From: a virus
Reading direction: 5' to 3' (one strand)
Length of the DNA: 59,165 bases
Virus record (IMG/VR): IMGVR_UViG_3300028418_000005
Coordinates: 1 to 59,165 of that record
Below are positions 7,030-14,213 of the stretch, one piece after another (position 1 is the stretch's first letter; every line of letters begins with the position of its first letter). Under the pieces are notes generated by a model that did not search any database, had not been told where the DNA came from, and saw nothing but the letters and a program-made list of their open reading frames with translations. Made by a program: the position numbers and the translations under genes.

Positions 7030-8586
7030 ATGAGTGAAACAATAGTTAAGCATTTAAACTTCGGTGATGATGCTAGAAATAAGATATTCTCAGGAATTGA
7101 AAAACTCACTAAAGCTGTTAGCTCCACATTAGGAGCTAGCGGCAAGTGTGTTATAATGGAGGATAACGCAGGTAAACCAATAATAACCAAAGATGGTGTA
7201 ACAGTTGCAGATACTATTACATTGTTAGATCCTGTTGAAAACATGGGTGCTAGACTTTTAAAAGAAGCAGCTCAAAGAACAGTTAAAGACGCAGGTGACG
7301 GAACAACAACAGCCACTATACTAGCTAAAGCTATATTAGATGAAGCTTACAAACACGACAAGGCAGATACATTAAGAAATATTAAAGAAGGTATAAATCA
7401 AGGTGTAGAAAATGTTGTCAACTACTTGCAGAAAAAAAGTAAAAAAGTTAGTGGTAAAAAAATTGATCAAGTTGCTACTATATCAGCTAATAACGATAGT
7501 ACACTTGGTAAAATAATAGGTGAAGCGTTTAGACTCGTAGATAGTACAGGTGTTGTTATGATGGAAACAAACGACGACACTACTACAGTGGTTGAAGTGG
7601 TAGATGGCGCTCAATATGAAAAAGGATTATTAAATACACATTTTGTAAATAATAAAGAGAAAAACTCATGTGAGCTAGATAACCCTTACGTATTATTAAT
7701 AGAGAATAGTATTGAAAATGTAAGGCAGATACAAAGTGTTTTAGAATTTATAATAAGAACCAATAAAAGCTTATTAATAATAGGAGACGCTGAGCCATCT
7801 GTAGTTTCTGCACTGGCTATGAACAGGGTAAAAGGTAATATAAAGGTTAACATAATAAGTGCGCCTACACACGGTGTAAACAAACAAGTAACATTAGAAG
7901 ACTTAGCTTTGATTACAGGCGCAACTTTAATAAACGAAGACCTAGGTGATGACATGGACATGCTCACTGAAGAGCATTTAGGTAGATGTAAAAAATCTAC
8001 AACTACTCAAAGTGAAACTATACTGCAGCTTGAAGATTTTAATGATGAAATTAAAAAAGTTATAGAAGTTATAAAAGACAAGTTGAAAAAGGAGAATAAT
8101 CCAAATAAAATAGTTGCTTTAGAAAAAAGATTAGCTAGATTATCAGGTAAGGTAGCAGTTGTGAAAGTAGGAGCTAACTCAGAAGTAGAATTAAAAGAAA
8201 AAAGAGATAGAGTTGAAGATGCTATTTGTGCTACAAAAGCCGCTATAAAAGAAGGTATAGTACCAGGAGGCGGGATTGCTTTGTTGAATGCAGCAAACAA
8301 GCTTGAACCTAATAATATAGGAGAGGAAGTTCTATATTGTGCTATTAAAAAACCTTTTTTAGTTATACTAGAAAATGCTGGTATAACTGATTATAGCGCT
8401 CCAGATAACGAAGGCGAAGGTTTAAACGTGGTTACAGGAAAAACGGTGGATATGGTAAAAGCCGGAATAATAGATCCTTTACTCGTAACAAAAAGTGCTT
8501 TACAAAACGCGGCTTCTGTGGCTACAACTATATTATCTACTGATTGTGTAATTAATAATTTAAGAGCAAATGAAAGCGGTAGGTAA
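7030..8586 (+). CDS. groEL: Chaperonin GroEL, phage-encoded
   Basis: This is a 60-kDa group I chaperonin subunit, which forms an ATP-driven folding ring with GroES. The equatorial ATP-binding motif DGTTTATILAKAIL is present (about residues 87-100), as is the hinge segment RVEDAICATKAAIKEG with the catalytic Asp position (GroEL Asp398), followed by the GIVPGGGIALL loop. At 518 residues it is shorter than the bacterial 540-550. It has a diverged apical domain and lacks the Gly-Gly-Met C-terminal tail, ending ESGR. It overlaps groES by 17 bases. In phages such chaperonins fold capsid or tail proteins. Large virion proteins here, such as those of 996, 1753 and 3287 residues, are possible clients, by inference. 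Confidence 0.95.
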   Translation: MSETIVKHLNFGDDARNKIFSGIEKLTKAVSSTLGASGKCVIMEDNAGKPIITKDGVTVADTITLLDPVENMGARLLKEAAQRTVKDAGDGTTTATILAKAILDEAYKHDKADTLRNIKEGINQGVENVVNYLQKKSKKVSGKKIDQVATISANNDSTLGKIIGEAFRLVDSTGVVMMETNDDTTTVVEVVDGAQYEKGLLNTHFVNNKEKNSCELDNPYVLLIENSIENVRQIQSVLEFIIRTNKSLLIIGDAEPSVVSALAMNRVKGNIKVNIISAPTHGVNKQVTLEDLALITGATLINEDLGDDMDMLTEEHLGRCKKSTTTQSETILQLEDFNDEIKKVIEVIKDKLKKENNPNKIVALEKRLARLSGKVAVVKVGANSEVELKEKRDRVEDAICATKAAIKEGIVPGGGIALLNAANKLEPNNIGEEVLYCAIKKPFLVILENAGITDYSAPDNEGEGLNVVTGKTVDMVKAGIIDPLLVTKSALQNAASVATTILSTDCVINNLRANESGR

Positions 8587-8830
8587 ATATATAGTTATAA
8601 CAGATGTTGAAGAAAAAACAAAAGAAACTAAAGGTGGTTTGCTTTTGTCGTCTAAACAAAGAGAAGACATTAGATACAGACAAGCTAGAGTACTTGAAAT
8701 AGGTACCGAAGTTGTAGGTGTTAAAAAAGATGATAAAATTTATTTTGATCGTCACGCTGGTTTTGACATAGAGATAGACAGTGATATATATAAGGTGATT
8801 AAAGATTCTGACGTTGTTATAGTAATATGA
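8570..8830 (+). CDS. groES: Co-chaperonin GroES
   Basis: The 86-residue product has the GroES beta-barrel pattern: KAVGKYIVITD at the start, a mobile loop with GGLLLSS at about residues 23-29 that would bind the GroEL apical domain, then the GTEVVGVKKDDKIYFDRHAG core and a C-terminal VVIVI strand. Length is slightly below the usual 95 residues. It starts inside the last codons of groEL, so the order is groEL then groES, the reverse of most bacterial operons. Its stop overlaps the next start (ATGA). It should cap the phage GroEL; use with host GroEL is also possible. Confidence 0.9.
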   Translation: MKAVGKYIVITDVEEKTKETKGGLLLSSKQREDIRYRQARVLEIGTEVVGVKKDDKIYFDRHAGFDIEIDSDIYKVIKDSDVVIVI

Positions 8831-9252
8831 GGCTAACAGCATCTGATCTAAGAGATTTAAATATACTTAAACATTATAGAATAATACGCAAATGGGCTTG
8901 TAAAACAAACAAGTTAAATGATGCGGATCTGGAACTTTTAATTTATTTAGACTCGTTAAAGTTATTTACAAAACATGATTTTAAACAAGGTACGTACTCC
9001 TACAGTTGGGATAATAGGCGCTGGAACAGATTGTTAAAGAGTGGTTGGATAGTAGTTTGGAGAGAACGAAACAGAACAACACAGAAATACAATATTTATA
9101 AAGTATCCGTAAAGTGTAAACAGCTAATAAGTCGTATGTACCGTATTATGTTAGGCGAAGAAGATATGCCTATTAATAAATTAAAAAACAACTATATGGA
9201 TGTAGTTTTAAAAACTTCCATACTAAACGTAAACAAAGATAAAACAAGATAA
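8827..9252 (+). CDS. Putative winged-helix DNA-binding protein, 141 aa
   Basis: The protein is basic. It has a helical first half (LRDLNILKHYRIIRKWACK, DADLELLIYLDSL), then a pattern suiting a recognition helix and wing (WDNRRWNRLLKSGWIVVWRE, then a turn and QKYNIYKVS), as in MarR-like winged-helix proteins. The C-terminal part is helical with Lys. It overlaps groES by four bases and is co-transcribed with the chaperonins. It may regulate rightward transcription, perhaps at the dyad motifs. The fold call rests on pattern only. Confidence 0.55.
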   Translation: MRLTASDLRDLNILKHYRIIRKWACKTNKLNDADLELLIYLDSLKLFTKHDFKQGTYSYSWDNRRWNRLLKSGWIVVWRERNRTTQKYNIYKVSVKCKQLISRMYRIMLGEEDMPINKLKNNYMDVVLKTSILNVNKDKTR

Positions 9253-9254
9253 TT

Positions 9255-9491
9255 ATGGCTATGATAACTCAAGTTAATGGTAAAACATTAAACACTATTG
9301 ATTCACAATACGCAACTGGCCAAGCCGCTGTACCAGCTGGACTTAGCTCTGCTGATAGTGCTCAAATATCTGGTATTGCTGGAAATATAAGCGCAGCACC
9401 AGGAGTTACGGGTGGAATTAATCCAAATACAAATGTTGTTGTACCTGGAAATACTCCAGTTGGACTAGGAGACATTAATCAACTAACTTAA
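9255..9491 (+). CDS. Small Gly/Ala/Asn-rich hypothetical protein, 78 aa
   Basis: A small neutral protein rich in Gly, Ala, Ser and Thr with no Cys, Trp or membrane segment. The second half (GNISAAPGVTGGINPNTN) looks unstructured. It could be a minor virion or decoration protein, since it lies in the late unit. No family is recognised. It begins two bases after the preceding stop. Confidence 0.5.
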   Translation: MAMITQVNGKTLNTIDSQYATGQAAVPAGLSSADSAQISGIAGNISAAPGVTGGINPNTNVVVPGNTPVGLGDINQLT

Positions 9492-9501
9492 TTAAAATAA
9501 G

Positions 9502-9681
9502 ATGCCAGAATACGGAAAAAAGCAAGTTCCAGCAGGAATGAAAAAAAATTGTAATCCTAATTACTTTAAACCAATGGGAGAAAGATCTATGGAGTCTAGA
9601 ATGACTACGGTTAAGACAGATTTAAAAATTGAAAACCTTGAATACAAGGGAAATGCTGTAATTAGAGCAAATAAAGGATAA
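9502..9681 (+). CDS. Small basic hypothetical protein, 59 aa
   Basis: ATG at 9502 opens a 59-codon frame. The first half is basic and aromatic with one Cys (GMKKNCNPNYFKPMGERSM), and the second half is mixed. Its stop overlaps the start of the next gene (TAATG), so it is coupled to the lysis cassette. No function is recognised. Confidence 0.55.
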   Translation: MPEYGKKQVPAGMKKNCNPNYFKPMGERSMESRMTTVKTDLKIENLEYKGNAVIRANKG

Positions 9682-9836
9682 TGGAAGACATTAAATTATA
9701 CTTATTAAATGCAGGAGCTTTTGGCATAACAATGATGGATTGGTTAGAGCCTGCGTTAAAAATAATGTTGCTTATTTTAACAATTGGTTATACTGTTCAT
9801 AAATGGGCATTACTACATAAGAAAAACAACCCATGA
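9681..9836 (+). CDS. Putative small holin, 51 aa
   Basis: The product has one clear membrane helix (about residues 24-39, PALKIMLLILTIGYTV). A weaker hydrophobic segment lies before it (LYLLNAGAFGITMM), and the C-terminus is positively charged (HKKNN). Short proteins with one or two helices and a basic tail directly upstream of an endolysin are typical phage holins, which time lysis by opening the inner membrane. It overlaps the preceding gene by one base and the amidase by four (ATGA). A second holin-like gene lies at 11273, so this one could instead be an antiholin or pinholin. Confidence 0.6.
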   Translation: MEDIKLYLLNAGAFGITMMDWLEPALKIMLLILTIGYTVHKWALLHKKNNP

Positions 9837-10246
9837 GAAGTATAAACGAAATTATAGTACATTGCTCTGCGACTAGAGAAGGTCAAGACATACCAGTTGA
9901 GACAATAAAAGAGTGGCACGTAGACGGTAGAGGATGGACAGACATAGGTTACCATTTTTACATAGAATTAGATGGTACTATTAAAAAAGGTAGAGATATA
10001 GATAAAACAGGAGCTCATTGCAAAGGGCACAATCGTAATTCTATAGGAATTTGTTATTGCGGTGGTGTAGAGAGCGATGGTAAGACACCAAAGGATACTA
10101 GAACAGAAACACAAAAAGAAAGCTTGTTACACGTCCTTAAAACATTAATGGCGATGTTCCCGCTTGCTACTATTTATTCACACAATGAGTTTGCTAATAA
10201 AGCATGCCCATCATTTGATGCGACGAAGGAATATGAAGATCTCTGA
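9833..10246 (+). CDS. Endolysin: N-acetylmuramoyl-L-alanine amidase, T7 lysozyme type
   Basis: The enzyme cleaves the amide bond between N-acetylmuramic acid and the stem peptide of peptidoglycan. Every T7-lysozyme landmark is visible: VHCSAT (His10), the WHV..RGWTDIGYHFYI block (Tyr40), GAHCKGHNRNSIGI, and the SHNE...KACPSFD end (His117, Lys123, Cys125). His10, His117 and Cys125 would bind zinc; Tyr40 and Lys123 match catalytic residues. The 137-residue length is slightly below the 150 of T7 lysozyme. No signal peptide is present, so export needs a holin, and candidates flank it. It lacks the T7 N-terminal segment that binds RNA polymerase. Confidence 0.93.
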   Translation: MRSINEIIVHCSATREGQDIPVETIKEWHVDGRGWTDIGYHFYIELDGTIKKGRDIDKTGAHCKGHNRNSIGICYCGGVESDGKTPKDTRTETQKESLLHVLKTLMAMFPLATIYSHNEFANKACPSFDATKEYEDL

Positions 10247-10634
10247 GAACACTGAGTTTAAGATTGATATAAAAACTGTAATTGGAATAATAATGTTTAC
10301 TACTACAATAGTAGGTATGTATTATACATTACAAGAGGATATAGCAGAAGCTAAAACTTTACCACCAGTTGAAGTATCTCGTTTAGAGTATGAACTAAAA
10401 GAAGAGTGGAATGAAAAAATGATTATAGATTTAAGTGAAAGAGTTAATATGCTTGAGCAAATTGACGATGTTGCTTTTGAAGAAATAAGTATTCTTTCAA
10501 CTTTAATAAAAGATGGTACTGAAAGTGATGGTAAGTTAGAGGAACTTAACAGACAACTAGAAGCTTTACAAAATAAAAAACCAAAAGTAATAGTTAAAGA
10601 AATTAAAGTAGATAAAAAAGGTAGAAAATTATAA
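10233..10634 (+). CDS. Putative i-spanin (Rz-like), 133 aa
   Basis: The start is taken at ATG 10233 (MKISENTEF). An in-frame Met 69 bases further upstream would lie deep inside the amidase gene and encode an unlikely basic leader. A single membrane helix (about residues 14-32, TVIGIIMFTTTIVGMYY) is followed by a long charged helical region with coiled-coil pattern (residues 45-120) and a Lys-rich end. N-in, single-pass, coiled-coil proteins next to the endolysin are the usual inner-membrane spanins, which disrupt the outer membrane after lysis. No embedded Rz1 lipoprotein frame was found; the lipoprotein at 1171-1329 might serve, speculatively. Confidence 0.6.
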   Translation: MKISENTEFKIDIKTVIGIIMFTTTIVGMYYTLQEDIAEAKTLPPVEVSRLEYELKEEWNEKMIIDLSERVNMLEQIDDVAFEEISILSTLIKDGTESDGKLEELNRQLEALQNKKPKVIVKEIKVDKKGRKL

Positions 10635-10637
10635 CTC

Positions 10638-10769
10638 ATGGCAAAAAAGAGAACAAAGAAAAACATGAAAAATCCTTGTTGGAAAGGTTATGAAGCTATA
10701 GGTATGAAGAAAAAAGGCGGTAAAAAAGTACCTAACTGTGTGCCTGTTAAAGGAAAAAAGAAAAAATAA
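10638..10769 (+). CDS. Lys-rich mini-protein with CWKGY..VPNCVP motif, 43 aa
   Basis: A 43-codon frame with 17 Lys or Arg. The central motif PCWKGYEAIGMKKKGGKKVP, followed by NCVP, places two Cys 20 residues apart. As far as I recall, similar short basic proteins with a CW-GY-E-GMK..VPNCVP core occur in many marine phages, without known function. It overlaps the next gene by one base (TAATGG). Nucleic-acid binding or co-packaging with DNA is a fair guess. Confidence 0.6.
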   Translation: MAKKRTKKNMKNPCWKGYEAIGMKKKGGKKVPNCVPVKGKKKK

Positions 10770-11017
10770 TGGCAATAAGAAAAACTACAAAAGGTAAAGG
10801 TCGTAACTTTAGAAGCACAGAAGAAGGTGCTGGTATGACATCTAAAGGTGTTAAAGCCTATAGAAAAGCTAATCCTGGTAGTAAACTTAAAACCGCTGTA
10901 ACTGGAAAAGTTAAAAAAGGCAGTAAGGCTGCTAAACGTAGAAAAGCTTTTTGTGCTAGATCCAAAGGTTGGAAAGGCGAAAGAGGTTTAGCTGCTAGAA
11001 AAAGATGGAAATGTTAA
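10769..11017 (+). CDS. Basic DUF5872/DUF6321-like protein, 82 aa
   Basis: A strongly basic protein with the core NPGSKLKTAVTGKVKKGSKA followed by AKRRKAFCARSKGWKG. I associate this pattern with an uncharacterised family (DUF5872/DUF6321-like) seen in phages and large algal viruses; the exact accession was not checked. Two Cys are near the C-terminus. It belongs to a run of three basic mini-genes (10638-11113) between the spanin and the second holin. DNA compaction or packaging is an inference from charge. Confidence 0.6.
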   Translation: MAIRKTTKGKGRNFRSTEEGAGMTSKGVKAYRKANPGSKLKTAVTGKVKKGSKAAKRRKAFCARSKGWKGERGLAARKRWKC

Positions 11018-11029
11018 AATAAAATAAAG

Positions 11030-11113
11030 ATGGCGTACGGTAAGAAAAAAATGACTAAAAAAACTACTAAAAAAAAGGTTGTAAAATCAAAGTCTAAAAA
11101 AACTAAAAAATAA
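11030..11113 (+). CDS. 27-residue poly-basic peptide
   Basis: ATG at 11030 opens 27 codons, of which 14 encode Lys (KKKMTKKTTKKKVVKSKSKK). It follows the preceding gene by 12 bases and precedes the next by 17, and it continues the basic mini-gene series. It could be a DNA-binding peptide or a low-complexity by-product of A-rich sequence. Confidence is limited for that reason. Confidence 0.4.
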   Translation: MAYGKKKMTKKTTKKKVVKSKSKKTKK

Positions 11114-11130
11114 AATAAAAACACAATTAA

Positions 11131-11304
11131 ATGGAATCAAATGAATCAAAGGGTTTAGGAGACTCAATAGAAAAATTCACAACAGCTACTGGTATAAAAA
11201 AATTAGCAGACAAAATACCAGGTGGCTGCGGTTGTAAAGCTAGAAAAGAAAAATTAAATCAAATGTTTCCTTATGGAAAAAAAGAAACAAAAAAAGAAGT
11301 TTAA
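11131..11304 (+). CDS. Small protein with CGCKARKEKLN motif, 57 aa
   Basis: A 57-codon frame. The first half is helical (SIEKFTTATGIKKLADKIP), then comes a compact GGCGCKARKEKLNQMFPYGK motif. I recall such Cys-x-Cys-Lys-x-Arg-Lys motifs in small phage proteins near lysis or packaging genes, function unknown. Its last 32 bases overlap the start of the holin-like gene in another frame. The two closely spaced Cys could bind metal in a dimer. Confidence 0.6.
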   Translation: MESNESKGLGDSIEKFTTATGIKKLADKIPGGCGCKARKEKLNQMFPYGKKETKKEV

Positions 11305-11731
11305 TGAAACAAAGGTAGGTATTTTTTTAAAAGAAAAAGCTCCTAGCATTATAAATAAGTTAGGTGATTTTCTGCCAGATCAAGGTGGTCTTGGAATTGT
11401 AAAAAATATTATAACAAGTGATTCTAGTATAGAACCACAGGATAAAGAAATAGCTTTAAACCTGTTAGAACAGGACATAGCTGAAATGACCAATATTTCT
11501 AGTCGCTGGAAAAGTGACATGAGTTCAGATTCTTGGCTAAGTAAAAACACTCGTCCACTTACATTAATTTACCTTACTTTATCAATGACAATTTTAATGG
11601 TATTAGATTCAACTGTTATATTAGATATAAATAACGGTTGGGTATCATTACTTGAAGCTTTATTAATAACGGTATATGTAGCATACTTCGGAAGTCGTGG
11701 GGCTGAAAAAATAACAAAAATAAGAAAATAA
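11273..11731 (+). CDS. Putative holin, GTA-type three-helix family, 152 aa
   Basis: The sequence has a basic N-terminus, a helical cytosolic region (FLKEKAPSIINKLGDFLP, then QDKEIALNLLEQDIAEM), and SWLSKNTRPLTLIYLTLSMT leading into the first clear membrane helix. One or two further hydrophobic segments follow (about residues 110-145), and the tail is basic. This order (W-x-x-D, SWLSKNTRPL, hydrophobic segments) is typical of the holin family first named from gene transfer agents (GTA_holin_3TM). It starts within the preceding gene. Together with the small membrane protein at 9681 it gives two holin candidates. Confidence 0.65.
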   Translation: MEKKKQKKKFNETKVGIFLKEKAPSIINKLGDFLPDQGGLGIVKNIITSDSSIEPQDKEIALNLLEQDIAEMTNISSRWKSDMSSDSWLSKNTRPLTLIYLTLSMTILMVLDSTVILDINNGWVSLLEALLITVYVAYFGSRGAEKITKIRK

Positions 11732-11737
11732 AAAAAA

Positions 11738-12475
11738 ATGAGTGTAATAGGAACAACACATAAACAACCAAGAGTTTTTGCACACGATGCAGTATCTCTT
11801 AGGAATTTACCAGGATGTATCTACAGAGGTATAACAAACATAGATTTAGTTAGCCAAAACGGAGGTTCTGGTTTTATGGCAGATCAGGTTTATAATGCTT
11901 TAACCACTGGTGCAGCTGGAACAGTTATACAAGTACAAGTTACTGCAGTAGACGTAGATGGTAAAATAGAATCATTGGATGTTTTAAATTCTAATTGTCA
12001 AAGTACTAATTTATCTCTTCTTGATAGTCTAACTGTTTTATGGGCGCCAGATGCAGATGGTGTATATGAAGAAGGTGAAGATGCTGTAGATTTTATAATA
12101 ATTGATGGATTAGATAATACTAGTTGGGATTACGGGTGTCCTATATCACCAGCAGGAACTAGATTTCCACTAGAAGACCCAGTTCCAGCTTCTTATAGCC
12201 CAATGTTATCTTACAGACAAAAAGATTTAATAGATTTAAAATGTCTTGAATGTAGTTACAAAGCTTTAAGTCCTGGAGCTGCGTTATACATAGGATATGA
12301 TTTAGAAAGTATTACGGTTACTATGGAAAGCGGTAACCAGACTACGTTTTACAACGTTCCAGCTGGTAGTTTTTTACCTGTTGCTGTTTTAACAGTTTGT
12401 CAAGCTAAAGCTATTGATGGCGATGAGGCTCCTACTGCCGAAGATTTAAAAGAATATATTACGTGCTTGTTTTAG
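11738..12475 (+). CDS. Putative virion protein, 245 aa
   Basis: A mostly beta, acidic protein of 245 residues. The N-terminal part (RVFAHDAVSLRNLPGCIYRG) and a C-terminal barrel-like stretch (GAALYIGYDLESITVTMESG, then TTFYNVPAGSFLPVAVLTV) look like small beta domains of phage head decoration or fibre proteins. Seven Cys are scattered along it. It lies directly upstream of fibre-type genes. No family is recognised; a structural role is inferred from composition and place. Confidence 0.55.
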   Translation: MSVIGTTHKQPRVFAHDAVSLRNLPGCIYRGITNIDLVSQNGGSGFMADQVYNALTTGAAGTVIQVQVTAVDVDGKIESLDVLNSNCQSTNLSLLDSLTVLWAPDADGVYEEGEDAVDFIIIDGLDNTSWDYGCPISPAGTRFPLEDPVPASYSPMLSYRQKDLIDLKCLECSYKALSPGAALYIGYDLESITVTMESGNQTTFYNVPAGSFLPVAVLTVCQAKAIDGDEAPTAEDLKEYITCLF

Positions 12476-12504
12476 GTAATAAAAATACTATTAATAACAG
12501 GTTA

Positions 12505-12591
12505 ATGACAACTAGACACAAAAGAAAAAGTATTGTATCTAAGCAAACTTTGTTTAGTGTTATTTTGTCTTTTTTTAAACGTAGTAACTAG
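12505..12591 (+). CDS. 28-residue basic peptide, possible gene
   Basis: ATG at 12505 opens 28 codons: a basic N-terminus (TRHKRKS) and a hydrophobic middle (LFSVILSFF) with a KRSN end. It could be a small membrane-associated peptide. It fits between neighbours with gaps of 29 and 6 bases. Evidence is only its placement. Confidence 0.3.
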   Translation: MTTRHKRKSIVSKQTLFSVILSFFKRSN

Positions 12592-12597
12592 ATAAAT

Positions 12598-12777
12598 ATG
12601 CCTATATTAAGCACTAAAAACACTATTGCCTGTGTTCGCTTGTTGAAAGGTTTGAAATCTCCTACTCCACCGGCACCAAGACCTGGAGATGATAAAATAA
12701 TTCAAGAACTAGGAGAGGAACCTATTTATATATTGCTTGAAAACAGTTCTAGTACAGATTTTATAATACAAGAATAA
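12598..12777 (+). CDS. Small hypothetical protein, 59 aa
   Basis: A 59-codon frame with a basic N-terminus (STKNTIACVRLLKGLK), a Pro-rich linker (SPTPPAPRPG) and an acidic C-terminal half (EEPIYILLENSSSTDFII). It overlaps the collagen-like gene by one base (TAATGG), so the two are likely co-translated. It could be a fibre chaperone or linker. This is unproven. Confidence 0.5.
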   Translation: MPILSTKNTIACVRLLKGLKSPTPPAPRPGDDKIIQELGEEPIYILLENSSSTDFIIQE

Positions 12778-13898
12778 TGGCTAATAAAAAAATATCACAA
12801 TTTACACCTCAAACTGACATAACTCAAATACAAGGTTTAGCTGGTTATGACCGCAATGAAAACATTAAAATTAGTGGTTCAGAACTAATAAGTTCTTTGA
12901 TAAATAATGGACTTGGTGGCATACAAGGACCTCCTGGCGAGCAAGGTGAACAAGGTATACAAGGAGAAACAGGTATTCAAGGACCTCCAGGTGAACAAGG
13001 AGAAGATGGTGTGCGAGGTTCTCAAGGTCTGCGAGGTGAAAAAGGTGATCCAGGAGAACAAGGTGAACAAGGAGAAAGTGGCGCTAACGGAGCTCAGGGA
13101 ATACAAGGAGTAAATGGAACTAATGGGACTAACGGAGCTCAGGGAGAAAGAGGAGAACCTGGAACAAACGGTAGAGATGGAGCTCAAGGAATACAAGGAG
13201 AGCCAGGAGAACAAGGTATTCAAGGATTACCTGGAGTTACAGGGGCGCAAGGTGGTGTAGGACCTGGTATTACACTTAAAGGTAATGTTGCTAATGTAAG
13301 TGATTTACCTGCAAGTGGAAATGCACAAGGAGACGCTTATATAGTACAATCAAATGATTCGATATGGATTTGGGATGGAGACGAATGGATTGATGGTGGG
13401 TCTATTCAAGGTCCTCAAGGGGTTCAGGGATTACCTGGAACAAACGGAACTAATGGAGCTAGAGGTATTCAAGGGGAAACTGGTGAACAAGGAGAGCAAG
13501 GTGAACCTGGAGTCGCTGGAGCTAGAGGACCAGCAGGAACTAACGGGACTAATGGAGCACAAGGAATACCTGGGGTTAATGGAACTAACGGTAGAGATGG
13601 AGCTAACGGATCACAAGGTGCTCAAGGTGAGCAAGGTGAAGAAGGAGCACAAGGTGCTCAAGGTCCAGCAGGTAGTCAAGGGCCAGCGGGCGCACAAGGT
13701 CCACAAGGTTTACAAGGCGACCCAGCTAAAACAGTTGACGTTATTGTTGATTTTGCTATTAATGAAGGTCCAATTACAAATATAGATTTAAACTCAAGAA
13801 GTGGTTGTGTAACTTTCACAACGGCATCTGGCTTTCAATTTGCGTTGGCTCCAGGAGAATGTAGACCTGAACTAAATCCAGATGATGAAGGTAGATAG
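12777..13898 (+). CDS. Collagen-like fibre protein, 373 aa
   Basis: Residues 1-42 (KKISQFTPQTDITQIQGLAG, then IKISGSELISSL) form a virion-attachment domain like those at the start of other phage fibres. Two long collagen tracts of Gly-X-Y triplets rich in Gln and Glu follow (about residues 48-160 and 212-318), which would form trimeric triple helices. A globular insert sits between them (about 161-211, with NVANVSDLP and DSIWIWDGDEW), resembling inserts in other tail fibres. A small C-terminal knob (about 320-373) may drive trimerisation. Likely role: a surface fibre used for attachment. The repetitive DNA produces open frames in other phases that are not genes. Confidence 0.85.
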   Translation: MANKKISQFTPQTDITQIQGLAGYDRNENIKISGSELISSLINNGLGGIQGPPGEQGEQGIQGETGIQGPPGEQGEDGVRGSQGLRGEKGDPGEQGEQGESGANGAQGIQGVNGTNGTNGAQGERGEPGTNGRDGAQGIQGEPGEQGIQGLPGVTGAQGGVGPGITLKGNVANVSDLPASGNAQGDAYIVQSNDSIWIWDGDEWIDGGSIQGPQGVQGLPGTNGTNGARGIQGETGEQGEQGEPGVAGARGPAGTNGTNGAQGIPGVNGTNGRDGANGSQGAQGEQGEEGAQGAQGPAGSQGPAGAQGPQGLQGDPAKTVDVIVDFAINEGPITNIDLNSRSGCVTFTTASGFQFALAPGECRPELNPDDEGR

Positions 13899-13913
13899 GG
13901 TTAATAAATTAAT

Positions 13914-13931
13914 TATCAAGTGATAGTATAA
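13914..13931 (+). promoter_or_regulatory. Dyad plus GTGATAGTATAA motif, candidate phage promoter
   Basis: TATCA-AG-TGATA is followed by GTATAAGTAATAAC, sharing the exact 12-mer GTGATAGTATAA with 6683-6694. It precedes the packaging gene block, with the next ATG at 13956. This is the second of two strong copies. Confidence 0.45.
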
Positions 13932-13955
13932 GTAATAACAATTAAATAAAATAAA

Positions 13956-14213
13956 ATGAAAATAAAAGAAGAACACTTAAAAACAATTCAAGAACAACAA
14001 TCAAAGTTGAATAATCTATTAAATCAAATAGGTTATGTTTCCGCACAAAAACATTCTTTACTTCACGACTTTTCTAAAGTAAATAAAGAAACTGAAGATT
14101 TTAAATCTATATTAGAAGAAGAGTATGGCTCGATAAATATAGACGTTACTACAGGTGAATATACTATAGTTGAAAAAGAAGCCAAGCTAGAAGTAGTTAA
14201 GGAGGACAAATAA
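13956..14213 (+). CDS. Small coiled-coil protein, 85 aa
   Basis: The first 60 residues form a probable helical hairpin or coiled coil (LKTIQEQQSKLNNLLNQIGY, then SLLHDFSKVNKETEDFKSIL). A short strand-turn segment (GSINIDVTTGEYTIVE) follows. The shape recalls small head- or tail-assembly chaperones but is not diagnostic. It is the first gene after the promoter-like motif at 13914 and overlaps the next start by one base. Confidence 0.6.
   Translation: MKIKEEHLKTIQEQQSKLNNLLNQIGYVSAQKHSLLHDFSKVNKETEDFKSILEEEYGSINIDVTTGEYTIVEKEAKLEVVKEDK

Noticed and set aside
8552-8842. Antisense frames over groEL and groES
   Set aside because: They are low-complexity Phe/Tyr/Ile-rich shadows of the clearly conserved chaperonin genes.
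10164-10232. Upstream in-frame ATG for the spanin gene giving 156 residues
   Set aside because: The leader would be a basic low-quality sequence encoded wholly inside the amidase gene. ATG at 10233 gives a normal N-in membrane protein with a short 14-base overlap.
12885-13223. Long antisense and alternate-frame open frames over the collagen tract
   Set aside because: The repetitive Gly-X-Y DNA keeps other frames open, and the products are low-complexity Ser/Phe or Lys/Val repeats.
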